From the NCBI GenBank assembly GCA_025350965.1, contig JANXWV010000015.1, positions 1-64,000 of the forward strand: a stretch of 64,000 bases of DNA, given 5' to 3'. The stretch is from Rhizobacter sp. Its GTDB lineage: Bacteria; Pseudomonadota; Gammaproteobacteria; Burkholderiales; Burkholderiaceae_C. Made by a program: the position numbers and the translations under genes. Position 1 is the stretch's first letter; each line of letters opens with the position of its first letter. This document shows, piece after piece, positions 52,784 to 60,761 of the stretch. The notes under the pieces were generated by a model, which made no database searches, had not been told where the DNA came from, and worked only from the letters and a program-made list of their open reading frames with translations.

Positions 52784-54148
52784 ATGACCGCCAACCTGCG
52801 CCACACACTCCTGTCGTTCCGTGACCTGCTGGCCACGGCCGGGCCGTTCATCGGCATCACGGTCGTTCTGCTGGTGCTGGCCTACGTCGTGCTCGACCCG
52901 ACACCACCGCGCAAGGTGGTGCTGGCCACTGGCGCGGCGCAGGGCGCGTACGCCGAGTTCGGCAAACGCTATGCCGATGTGCTCAAGGGCTACGGCGTGC
53001 AGGTGGAGTTGCGCAACACCCAGGGCGCGGCCGAGAACCTGCAACTGCTGCGCGACCCGAACTCGGGCGTGGACATCGCCTTCGTGCAAGGTGGCGCCGA
53101 CGAGAGCCTGCGCGCGGCCGACGACGACGACGCCCGGCTCGTCTCGCTCGGCAGCCTCTTCTACGAGCCGGTGTGGCTGTTCTATCGCACCGACTCTGCG
53201 CAGCGCCTGCTGAAGAGCCCGGCGCTCGAGTCGCTGTCGCAACTGGCCGGCTGGCGCCTGAACATCGGCGCGCCCGGCAGTGGCGCGCCCAACCTGATGG
53301 ACAAGCTGATCGATGCGAACCACATCGACCTGCCCACCCTCACGTTGATGCGCCAGCCGGCCACGCCGGCCGTGGTGGACCTGCTGGCAGGCGACATCGA
53401 CGCGCTGGTCTTCGCCTCGGCGCCTGAATCGCTGCTGGTGCAGATGCTGTTGCAGGCGCCGGGCATCGCGCTCTTCGACTTCGGCCAGGCCGATGCCTAT
53501 TCGCGCCGCTTCGCCTTCCTGAGTGCGGTGACGCTGCCGCGCGGCGTGGTCGACCTGGCGCGCGACCTGCCGGCACGCGACGTGCGCCTGATCGCCCCCA
53601 CCGCCACGCTGGTGGCACGCACCGGCACGCACCCGGCTTTGATCCAGCTGTTCATGCAGGCCGCCCAGCAGATCCACAGCACACCCGGCTGGTTCCAGCG
53701 CAAGCGCGAGTTCCCCAACCCAGGCAGCACCGAGCAGCCGCTGGCCAAGGAAGCGCAACGCTTCTACGCCAACGGCACGCCGCTGTTGCAGCGCTACCTG
53801 CCGTTCTGGCTGGCCAACCTGGTGGACAGGATGTGGCCGGTGCTGCTGTCGATCCTGGCGATCCTGATTCCGGTGTCGCGCATGGTGCCGCCGCTGTACG
53901 AGTTCCGCATTCGCTCGCGCGTGTTCCGCTGGTACGGGCAGTTGCGCAGCGTCGAAGACGCCATCGGCAAGCGCCCCGCGACCGAGTTGCTGGGTGAGCT
54001 TGCCGCCATCGAAACGCATGTCGAGCACGTCACCGTGCCGCTGAGCTATGCCGACGAGCTGTACGCGCTGCGCAGCCACATCCAGATGGTGGGCAACCGG
54101 CTGCGCGCGGCCTTGCCCGGCCCGCCCGCGATCGGCCCTGCTGCATGA
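52784..54148 (+). CDS. TAXI family TRAP transporter solute-binding subunit
   Basis: The 454-residue protein has an N-terminal membrane anchor (FIGITVVLLVLAYVVLD) and a TAXI-type binding domain (VLATGAAQGAYAEFGKRYAD, GVDIAFVQGGADES, LTLMRQPATPAVVDLLAGDI). A second hydrophobic segment near residue 350 (MWPVLLSILAILIPV) is unusual for binding proteins but known in this membrane-anchored TAXI subtype. No TRAP permease gene is near. Its stop overlaps the NDH-2 ATG (ATGA), so the two are coupled. Confidence 0.88.
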   Translation: MTANLRHTLLSFRDLLATAGPFIGITVVLLVLAYVVLDPTPPRKVVLATGAAQGAYAEFGKRYADVLKGYGVQVELRNTQGAAENLQLLRDPNSGVDIAFVQGGADESLRAADDDDARLVSLGSLFYEPVWLFYRTDSAQRLLKSPALESLSQLAGWRLNIGAPGSGAPNLMDKLIDANHIDLPTLTLMRQPATPAVVDLLAGDIDALVFASAPESLLVQMLLQAPGIALFDFGQADAYSRRFAFLSAVTLPRGVVDLARDLPARDVRLIAPTATLVARTGTHPALIQLFMQAAQQIHSTPGWFQRKREFPNPGSTEQPLAKEAQRFYANGTPLLQRYLPFWLANLVDRMWPVLLSILAILIPVSRMVPPLYEFRIRSRVFRWYGQLRSVEDAIGKRPATELLGELAAIETHVEHVTVPLSYADELYALRSHIQMVGNRLRAALPGPPAIGPAA

Positions 54149-55575
54149 CACGGCCGCGCGTCGCCATCATCGGTTGCGGCTTCGGCGGGCTCGAAGCGGT
54201 GAAGGCGCTGAGCCACGCCGATGTGGAGATCACGCTGCTCGACCGCACCAACCACCACCTGTTCCAGCCCCTGCTGTATCAAGTGGCGACTGCCGGCTTG
54301 AGCGCACCCGCGGTGAGCGCGCCGATCCGCCACACGCTGCGCCGCCAGATGAAGCGCGGTAACCTGACCATCCTGCAAGCCGAGGTCACAGGCATCGACG
54401 CCGCCCGACGCGAGCTGCGGCTCGATGACGATCAACGCATCGGCTACGACCACCTCATCGTGGCGGCAGGTGCCACCCACAGCTACTTCGGCCATGACGA
54501 CTGGGCCGCGCACGCCCCCGGCCTGAAGACGCTGGCCGATGCCTTTGCAATACGCGCCCGCGTGATCGGCGCCTTCGAGCGGGCCGAGCGTTGCACCGAG
54601 CCGGCCGCGTGCGAACCCTGGCTCACCTTCGTCGTCATCGGCGCCGGCCCCACGGGCGTCGAGATGGCCGGCACGATGACCGAGATCGCGCACCACACGC
54701 TGCCGCAAGAGTTCCGCCGCATCGACTCGACCCGTGCCCGCGTCGTGCTCATCGAAGGCTCCGACCGAGTGCTCGGCGCCTTCGTGCCGCAGCTCTCGCA
54801 GCGTGCCCGAGAGCAGCTCGACAAGCTCGGTGTCGATGTGCGCACGGGCTGCAAGGTGACCGGCATCGACGCAGACGGCGTCGACTATGAAACCCGTGCG
54901 AATGGCACCGGCAACGAGACGCCCGACGGCGAAGCCGTCAGCACTCACCGCCTGCACAGCAGGACGGTCATCTGGGCGGCCGGCGTGGCTGGCTCACCAC
55001 TCGGCAAGGCGCTTGCACAGACCACCGGCGCGACCCTCGACCGCGCCGGGCGCGTGTTGGTCGAACCCGACCTCAGCGTCGCCGGCCACCCCGAGATCAG
55101 CGTCATCGGCGACCTGGCATCGGCCAAGAGTTACGAACATGGTCAAGGCCAAGGCGAGCCCAAGGCGGTGCCCGGTGTCAGCCCCGGCGCGAAGCAGATG
55201 GGCCGCGCCGCAGCGGCCAACCTGCTGCGGCGCATCGAGGGCGAAGCCACGCAGCCGTTCAGGTACGTGGACTACGGCAACCTCGCGACCATCGGCCGCA
55301 AGGCGGCGGTGGTGGACCTGACGGTCCCCGTTGTCGGCGCCATCCGCTTCTCGGGCTACTTCGCATGGCTGTTCTGGCTGTTCGCGCACATCTGGTTCCT
55401 GATCGGCTTTCGCAACCGGCTGATGGTGATGCTGGATTGGGGCTGGGCCTACTTGACCTACGAGCGCGCCGCGCGGGTGGTGGCCGAGCCGCCATCGGTG
55501 CGAACGCCCGACTCGCTGCAGGGCGGCCCGAGGGTGTCAACCCAAAGTAGAAATGTCCCCTTCTGCCCCAAGTAG
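54145..55575 (+). CDS. Type II NADH dehydrogenase (NDH-2)-like FAD oxidoreductase, C-terminus altered by IS
   Basis: The 476-residue protein has two Rossmann folds: FAD-binding IIGCGFGGLEAVKAL at the start and NAD-binding VVIGAGPTGVEMAGTM in the middle, plus QVATAGLS near the active site and ISVIGDLASAK. A C-terminal hydrophobic helix (YFAWLFWLFAHIWFLIGF) anchors it. The last 13 residues (after QGGPR) come from the insertion sequence; the native end would have been RAGGS and a TAA at 57100. The body is intact, so the enzyme is probably still made. Confidence 0.92.
   Translation: MTRPRVAIIGCGFGGLEAVKALSHADVEITLLDRTNHHLFQPLLYQVATAGLSAPAVSAPIRHTLRRQMKRGNLTILQAEVTGIDAARRELRLDDDQRIGYDHLIVAAGATHSYFGHDDWAAHAPGLKTLADAFAIRARVIGAFERAERCTEPAACEPWLTFVVIGAGPTGVEMAGTMTEIAHHTLPQEFRRIDSTRARVVLIEGSDRVLGAFVPQLSQRAREQLDKLGVDVRTGCKVTGIDADGVDYETRANGTGNETPDGEAVSTHRLHSRTVIWAAGVAGSPLGKALAQTTGATLDRAGRVLVEPDLSVAGHPEISVIGDLASAKSYEHGQGQGEPKAVPGVSPGAKQMGRAAAANLLRRIEGEATQPFRYVDYGNLATIGRKAAVVDLTVPVVGAIRFSGYFAWLFWLFAHIWFLIGFRNRLMVMLDWGWAYLTYERAARVVAEPPSVRTPDSLQGGPRVSTQSRNVPFCPK
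55519..55534. repeat. Left copy of 16-bp target-site duplication
   Basis: CAGGGCGGCCCGAGGG directly abuts the left end of the insertion sequence. The same 16 bases abut the right end at 57073-57088. This long duplication marks the insertion event. Confidence 0.9.
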
Positions 55576-57072
55576 AGATGTCCCCTGGGACGTCTTACGT
55601 TTCAGGGTTGGCTGCGGGTTGCGGCCGGCGGCGCAGGGCGAAGCCCGCAGGCGCCGGGCGCAACCCGCAGCGGCAGGATCGAGGCCGTGTCGGGGCGGTA
55701 GATGCCCTGGGCGCGCTGGCTGTCCTGGTAGGCAAGTTCAGCGGTCAGACGGGCAAGGCGCTCGCGTTCAGCGTCGCCAGTGGTCTTGCGAAGCGGCTCG
55801 AGCTTGGTGTCCAGCGTCTTGGCATCGGCGAACTTGCTGCGGCTCAGATGGTCATGGCAGGCAAAGCGCCGGTAGCGCAGCGCCTGGCCTCGGTAGCTCA
55901 GAGCGAGATCGCCGCCTGCGTGCTGCACGATATCGACCATCGCCCTCGCCTTGGGCGCGTGCGGCTGGCTCGGCTCGATCTGCACAACCTCGCCTTCAAA
56001 GCGACACGCCCCCTGCGCGCTGAGCTGACGCTGATGGTGCAGCGCGCAGATGTTGCGCAGCCCCTCGGGTGTGCCGCGCCACGGCCGGTGCAGCTCCGCC
56101 GCCTCCCGCGCGGGCACGGCAAAGCGCAGGTTGTGCTGGTGCAGGTAACCCTCGAGCCAGACGTTGGCCGTGTCCATGTCGCTCACACCGTCCAGGCGCA
56201 GCGCCTTGCACATGCGGTCTTGCAGCGTCTGGAACAGCCGCTCGACGCGCCCCTTGGCCTGCGGCGTGCGCGCGCAGATGGGCTCGATGCGCAGTTGCAG
56301 GAGCGCCCGCTCGAACTGCGTGGGCTTGGGGTCCTCGGCGTCGGCTTTGGTAAAGATGCCGTGCCGGTCGCTGTAGAGCGCCAGCGGCGCGCCGTGGCGC
56401 TGTACCACCTCGCGCAGCACCGCGAAGTACGCTTGGGTGGTTTCTTGCGGCGTGAAGCGCGCGCCCAGCACCCGTCCCGTGGCATCGTCGATGAAGGCGA
56501 TCAGGCAACACTTGATCGCACGGCTCTCGAACCAAGCGTGGTGGCTGCCGTCGATCTGCACCAACTCGCCCAAGCAGGCCCGACGCTCGCGGGGGCTGTG
56601 CACCCGCTTGGCCCGCCGCAGCTTGGGCTTCCACAGCCCGGCCTGGGTCATCCAGCCGCGCAGCAGCTCGGTGCTGTGGCCGAACCCGTGCTCGCTGGCG
56701 AGGTACTCACGCGCGAGCTCGGGCCCGAAGTCGGCATAGCGCTGGACAACGAGCGCCATGAAGTGCTCCCGCACGTCCGGCGCAATCCGCCGGTTGCTCG
56801 GCACACCCCTGCGGCGCGAGATCAACCCCGCCGGCCCTTCGTCACGTACCCGACGGCACAGCCTCTTGACCTGGCGCACCGACACGTCGAGCAGCTTCGC
56901 CGCCCGAGCCTGCGGCACTTCGCCATCAACTACGCGCTGTATCACCGCAAACCGCTCGGCTTCCCTCGAACTCATCAGTCCCATCCCCATTCCGTCCACC
57001 AGACCCCCTTCATGGTTCGCAAGGGGACACTTCTATCTGGGGCGCAGGGGACATTACTGTTTGGGGCTCACA
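55535..57072 (-). mobile_element. Insertion sequence of the ISNCY/IS1202-like group
   Basis: A 1,538-bp element with ends TGT...ACA. About 50 bases at each end form an imperfect inverted repeat; in the outer 26, 20 positions match, and each end has two TGTCCCC-type repeats. It encodes one transposase on the minus strand. A perfect 16-bp duplication flanks it, within the long range I recall for IS1202-related elements. It lies at the 3' end of the NDH-2 gene and before pepP. Confidence 0.9.
55602..56999 (-). CDS. Transposase, ISNCY/IS1202-like (DDE, rve core)
   Basis: The 465-residue protein has N-terminal helix-turn-helix domains (SREAERFAVIQRVVDGEVPQ; LLDVSVRQVKRLCRRVRDEG) and a DDE core: VQIDGSHHAWFESRA, LYSDRHGIF and AKGRVERLFQTLQDRM supply the acidic triad. 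The DGS-HxWFE phrase is typical of ISNCY elements. The frame is open and full length, so it may be active. The GTG at 56999 is the first start; in-frame ATGs at about 56990, 56984 and 56975 are alternatives. Confidence 0.92.
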   Translation of the reverse strand: MDGMGMGLMSSREAERFAVIQRVVDGEVPQARAAKLLDVSVRQVKRLCRRVRDEGPAGLISRRRGVPSNRRIAPDVREHFMALVVQRYADFGPELAREYLASEHGFGHSTELLRGWMTQAGLWKPKLRRAKRVHSPRERRACLGELVQIDGSHHAWFESRAIKCCLIAFIDDATGRVLGARFTPQETTQAYFAVLREVVQRHGAPLALYSDRHGIFTKADAEDPKPTQFERALLQLRIEPICARTPQAKGRVERLFQTLQDRMCKALRLDGVSDMDTANVWLEGYLHQHNLRFAVPAREAAELHRPWRGTPEGLRNICALHHQRQLSAQGACRFEGEVVQIEPSQPHAPKARAMVDIVQHAGGDLALSYRGQALRYRRFACHDHLSRSKFADAKTLDTKLEPLRKTTGDAERERLARLTAELAYQDSQRAQGIYRPDTASILPLRVAPGACGLRPAPPAATRSQP

Positions 57073-57088
57073 CAGGGCGGCCCGAGGG
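57073..57088. repeat. Right copy of 16-bp target-site duplication
   Basis: CAGGGCGGCCCGAGGG directly follows the right end of the insertion sequence and matches the copy at 55519-55534. After it the original NDH-2 reading frame continues to its TAA at 57100-57102. Confidence 0.9.
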
Positions 57089-57156
57089 CCGGCGGCTCCT
57101 AAAATCGAGTACTTCGGCCGGCACAACCGACGCCAGAATTAACAGGACGCCCCACC

Positions 57157-58989
57157 ATGGACACCCGCACCTCCCCCTTCCGCCTGCGCATCGAGCGCGT
57201 TCGTGATGCGCTCAAGCAGCACGGCCTGGCCGCTGTGCTCGTGCCGTCGAGCGACCCGCACCTGAGTGAATACCTGCCCGAGCGCTGGCAGGGGCGGCAG
57301 TGGTTGTCGGGCTTCACCGGGTCGATGGGCACGCTGGTCGTCACGCTCGATGCCGCCTGCGTGTTCGCCGACAGCCGCTATTGGGTGCAGGCCGAGGCCG
57401 AGCTGGCGGGCACCGGAACAACGCTCGTGAAGATCGCCACCGGCAACTCGACCGAGCACGTGCAATGGCTCGCCGCGAACGTGGCGCGGGGTGCTGCGGT
57501 CGGTGTCGACGGCAGCGTGCTCGGGCTCGGTGCCGCACTGGGCCTGCGCAGCGCGCTCGATGCCGCCGGCGTGCTGCTGCGCACCGACTTCGACGCGCTC
57601 GCCGAAGTCTGGCCCGAGCGCCCTGCCTTGCCCGCAGCTGAGGTGTACGAACACCTCGCACCGCATGCACCGGTGGCTCGCGCCGCCAAGCTCGCTCGCG
57701 TGCTCGAAGCCGTGGCGCGGCACGGTGCCACGCACCACTTCATCTCGACCGTGGACGACATCGCCTGGCTCTTCAACCTGCGCGGCGCCGACGTGAGCTA
57801 CAACCCCGTCTTCCTGGCGCATGCACTGCTCGACATGAACGGCACGACGCTCTTCGTCGGTGCCGGCAAGATCGGCGTGGCGCTGCAAGCGGCGTTGGCG
57901 AAGGACGGCATCCGGCTCGCGCCCTACGCCGATGCCGGCGCCGCACTGGCGGCGCTTGCCGCCAGCGCCACCTTGCTGATCGACCCGAAGCGCGTGACCT
58001 TCGGCATGCGGCAGCGCGCGGCGTGCCGCGTGATCGAGGCCATCAACCCGAGCACGCTGTTCAAGAGCCGCAAGCCAGAGGCCGAGGCTGCGCACCTGCG
58101 CAATGCAATGGCGCAGGACGGCGCGGCCATGTGCGAGTTCTATGCGTGGTTCGAGGCGGCGCTCGCCGAGCCCTCGCGCGGCCAGCCCGGCGCGCAGGCC
58201 ATCACCGAACTCACGGTCGACGAGAAGCTGAGCGCCGCCCGCGCTCGCCGGCCCGGCTTCCAGGGCCTGAGCTTCGGCACCATCGCCGCGTTCAACGCCA
58301 ATGGCGCGATGCCGCACTACCACGCCACGCCCGACTCGCATGCGGTGATCGAAGGCAACGGCCTGCTCCTCGTCGACTCCGGCGGCCAGTACCTCGGCGG
58401 CACGACCGACATCACCCGCGTCTGGCCCATCGGCACGGTGAGCGACGCGCAAAAGCGCGACTACACGCTCGTGCTCAAGGGCACGCTGGCCCTGAGCCGC
58501 ACGCGCTTCCCGCGCGGCACGCTGTCGCCGATGCTCGACGCCATTGCCCGTGCGCCGCTGTGGGAACAGGGCCTCGACTACGGCCACGGCACCGGCCACG
58601 GCGTCGGCTACTTCCTGAACGTGCACGAGGGGCCGCAAAGCATCAGCAAGGCCATCCCCGACGCGCACATGGCGATGGAGCCCGGCATGGTGACGAGCAT
58701 CGAGCCGGGCCTGTACCGGCCTGGGCGCTGGGGCATCCGCATCGAGAACCTGGTGCTGAACGTGGCCGCCACGGTGGCCGACGGGTTCGGCGAGTTCCTC
58801 GAATTCGAGACCCTCACGCTGTGCCCGATCGACACGCGCTGCATCGAGCGCTCGTTGCTGCGGGTCGATGAATGCGAGTGGCTGAACGCGTACCACGCGA
58901 CCGTGCGCCAGCGCCTGGCACCGCTGCTCACCGCACCGGAGCAAGCCTCGGCGCTGGCGTGGTTGATGGTGCGAACAGAGCCGCTTTGA
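57157..58989 (+). CDS. Aminopeptidase P family protein (M24B, Xaa-Pro aminopeptidase 1 type)
   Basis: The 610-residue protein has two creatinase-like N-terminal domains (AVLVPSSDPHLSEYLPERWQ, and a second from about residue 185) and a C-terminal pita-bread metallopeptidase. Metal ligands lie in LLVDSGGQYLGGTTDITRVW, YGHGTGHGVGYFLNVHEGP and TSIEPGLYRPGRWG. The length fits the long, three-domain Xaa-Pro aminopeptidases. It cuts N-terminal residues before Pro. A box TAAAAT overlaps the old NDH-2 stop just upstream, and AGGA precedes the ATG. The insertion sequence now separates it from NDH-2. Confidence 0.93.
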   Translation: MDTRTSPFRLRIERVRDALKQHGLAAVLVPSSDPHLSEYLPERWQGRQWLSGFTGSMGTLVVTLDAACVFADSRYWVQAEAELAGTGTTLVKIATGNSTEHVQWLAANVARGAAVGVDGSVLGLGAALGLRSALDAAGVLLRTDFDALAEVWPERPALPAAEVYEHLAPHAPVARAAKLARVLEAVARHGATHHFISTVDDIAWLFNLRGADVSYNPVFLAHALLDMNGTTLFVGAGKIGVALQAALAKDGIRLAPYADAGAALAALAASATLLIDPKRVTFGMRQRAACRVIEAINPSTLFKSRKPEAEAAHLRNAMAQDGAAMCEFYAWFEAALAEPSRGQPGAQAITELTVDEKLSAARARRPGFQGLSFGTIAAFNANGAMPHYHATPDSHAVIEGNGLLLVDSGGQYLGGTTDITRVWPIGTVSDAQKRDYTLVLKGTLALSRTRFPRGTLSPMLDAIARAPLWEQGLDYGHGTGHGVGYFLNVHEGPQSISKAIPDAHMAMEPGMVTSIEPGLYRPGRWGIRIENLVLNVAATVADGFGEFLEFETLTLCPIDTRCIERSLLRVDECEWLNAYHATVRQRLAPLLTAPEQASALAWLMVRTEPL

Positions 58990-59093
58990 ACTGACGCCCG
59001 TGGCGCGCGGCGCGCCGTTCATCCGGCCGGCCTGCGGCTCGTCCAGCGCGGCGCGCGCTTCATCGCAAGCGGCTGTTCGCGGGCTGATCCGCC

Positions 59094-59115
59094 TCCTAGA
59101 GTTCGTTCCATCGCA
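59094..59115 (+). promoter_or_regulatory. Conserved upstream element A of the small-protein pair
   Basis: A 22-base element beginning TCCTAGAGTTC lies 29 bases before the first small gene. It matches the element at 60516-60537 at 17 of 22 positions. TAGAGT could be a -10 box. The Shine-Dalgarno context AGGAGCCCA is also shared. Confidence 0.5.
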
Positions 59116-59144
59116 ACCCGGAACCGAACCCCAAGGAGCCCATC

Positions 59145-59330
59145 ATGATCAGCCGCCTCACCGCCCTCGCCGCCGTCTTCTCTGTCCTGGCCACCGCCAC
59201 GCTGACCTTCGCGTCCAGCGCGCAGCACAACGCTGTCTCGGCGCCGGTGGCCGCCGTCAAGCACGTGCCGGTGTACCAGCTCGAACGCGTGGTGATCACC
59301 GCCAAGCGCAGCGCTGCCAACACGCACTGA
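59145..59330 (+). CDS. Small exported protein, paralog A (61 aa)
   Basis: A 61-residue protein: a signal peptide (MISRLTALAAVFSVLATATL) then a short mature part with YQLERVVITAKR. It matches the 61-residue gene at 60576: same length, the same position of a QLERVV/LQRVV core, and near-identical upstream DNA (GAACCCC-AAGGAGCCCA). A terminator follows directly. The shared leader argues that this is a real gene. Function is unknown; periplasmic or secreted. Confidence 0.72.
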   Translation: MISRLTALAAVFSVLATATLTFASSAQHNAVSAPVAAVKHVPVYQLERVVITAKRSAANTH

Positions 59331-59341
59331 CCGTCCCTCGC

Positions 59342-59366
59342 CTCGGCCCAGCGCCGAGCCCTTTTT
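59342..59366 (+). terminator. Rho-independent terminator after small gene A
   Basis: Stem CTCGGC / GCCGAG with loop CCAGC followed by CCCTTTTT. It starts 12 bases after the small gene stop and supports it being a separate transcription unit. Confidence 0.75.
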
Positions 59367-59459
59367 CTTGCGCGCCTGCGGCCCACCGAACTCCGGGCTT
59401 CAGGCGCATTTTTCATGGCGCGTCGCCACGCATCAGACCGCACTGCTACGCTTGCAGGC

Positions 59460-60425
59460 ATGCCCTCACATCCCTCTGACAGCGACGCCGCCGCCGCCCG
59501 CCCCGCCATCGGCGTGGACCTCGGCGGCACCAAGACCGAAGCCATCGTGCTGGCCCCCGACGGCCGCGCCTTGTGGCGCGAGCGCGTGGCCACGCCGGGT
59601 GGCGATTACCGCGCCACGCTCGCCGCCGTGGCCGGCCTCGTGGCACGCGCCGAGCGCGACCTGAACCTCAGCGGCAGCACGGTGGGCGTGGGCACGCCGG
59701 GTACCGCAACGGCGGCGGGCCTGCTGAAGAACGCGAACTCCACCTGCCTCAACGGCCAGCCCCTGCAGCGCGACCTGAGCGATGCGCTGGGCCGCCCCGT
59801 GCGCATTGCCAACGATGCGAACTGCCTCGCCTTGTCAGAGGCCACCGACGGCGCCGGCGCGGGGGCGCCGGTCGTGTTCGCCGTGATCCTGGGCACGGGC
59901 GTGGGCGCGGGCGTGGTCGTTCACGGCCGCCAGTTGGAAGGCCCGAACGGCTTGGCCGGCGAGTGGGGCCACAACCCGCTGCCATGGGCCGACGCGGGCG
60001 ACGCACCAGCACCGCCTTGCTACTGCGGTCAGCACGGCTGCATCGAGACCTGGGTCAGTGGTCCCGGCATGGCGCGCGACCATGCCCGGCACACCGGGCA
60101 GGCCTTGACGGCCGCGCAGATCGGCACGAACGCGGCACATGGCGACGCCGCTTGCCAGGCCACGTTGCAGCGCTACGAGTTGCGGCTGGCGCGCGCGCTG
60201 GCGCACGTGATCAACCTGCTCGACCCGCACGTGGTGGTGCTCGGCGGCGGCGTGTCGCAGCTCGACCGCCTGCTGGTGAACGTGCCGCTGCTGTGGGGTC
60301 GGTTCGTGTTCAGCGGCGGGCTGAAAGACCCGGTGCGCACCCAGCTCAAACGCAGCCTGCACGGCGACTCGTCGGGCGTGCGCGGCGCAGCATGGTTGTG
60401 GCGCTCGGCCGGTACCGCCGGCTGA
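59460..60425 (+). CDS. ROK family sugar kinase
   Basis: The 321-residue protein has the ROK phosphate motif GVDLGGTKTEAIVL, the catalytic region NDANCLALSEA, and the zinc cluster CYCGQHGCIETWVSGPG. It is a sugar kinase, most like fructokinase or N-acetylglucosamine kinase; no repressor HTH is present. The start at 59460 was chosen over the 15-residue longer ORF-track start. It lies between the two small paralogous genes. Confidence 0.92.
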   Translation: MPSHPSDSDAAAARPAIGVDLGGTKTEAIVLAPDGRALWRERVATPGGDYRATLAAVAGLVARAERDLNLSGSTVGVGTPGTATAAGLLKNANSTCLNGQPLQRDLSDALGRPVRIANDANCLALSEATDGAGAGAPVVFAVILGTGVGAGVVVHGRQLEGPNGLAGEWGHNPLPWADAGDAPAPPCYCGQHGCIETWVSGPGMARDHARHTGQALTAAQIGTNAAHGDAACQATLQRYELRLARALAHVINLLDPHVVVLGGGVSQLDRLLVNVPLLWGRFVFSGGLKDPVRTQLKRSLHGDSSGVRGAAWLWRSAGTAG

Positions 60426-60515
60426 TTCGAAGTCGGCGTTCATCCACCTGGAATGCGGGTCGTGCCGAACATCGCGCAGCCTGTCGCAACCTGCTTGGTT
60501 GAGGGTGCCCGGGCC

Positions 60516-60537
60516 TTCTAGAGTTCACTTCAACGCA
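60516..60537 (+). promoter_or_regulatory. Conserved upstream element B of the small-protein pair
   Basis: A 22-base element beginning TTCTAGAGTTC lies 38 bases before the second small gene and matches element A (59094-59115) at 17 of 22 positions. TTGGTT, 18 bases before TAGAGT, may be a weak -35. The shared element supports a common promoter for both genes. Confidence 0.5.
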
Positions 60538-60575
60538 CCGCCTGCGGCGCGCCATGAACCCTCCAGGAGCCCACC

Positions 60576-60761
60576 ATGATCGACCACCTCTTCTCCGCCG
60601 CACTCACCTTCTGCCTGCTTGCCGCCGGCACCGCCGCAGTCGGCTCATTGCTGCTGTCACCCGAGCCGGCGAAGCATGCGCAAGTGCGCGTTGTCGAGCT
60701 TCAACGTGTCGTGATCGTCGCTCACCCCACGGGAGCAACCAGCGTCAAACACCCGGCCTGA
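60576..60761 (+). CDS. Small exported protein, paralog B (61 aa)
   Basis: A 61-residue protein with an N-terminal hydrophobic signal or anchor (FSAALTFCLLAAGTAAVGSL) and a core VVELQRVVIVAHP like paralog A's YQLERVVITAKR. The upstream AGGAGCCCACC ribosome site and promoter element match those of paralog A. Its stop overlaps the convergent protease gene stop by 17 bases. Function is unknown. Confidence 0.7.
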   Translation: MIDHLFSAALTFCLLAAGTAAVGSLLLSPEPAKHAQVRVVELQRVVIVAHPTGATSVKHPA

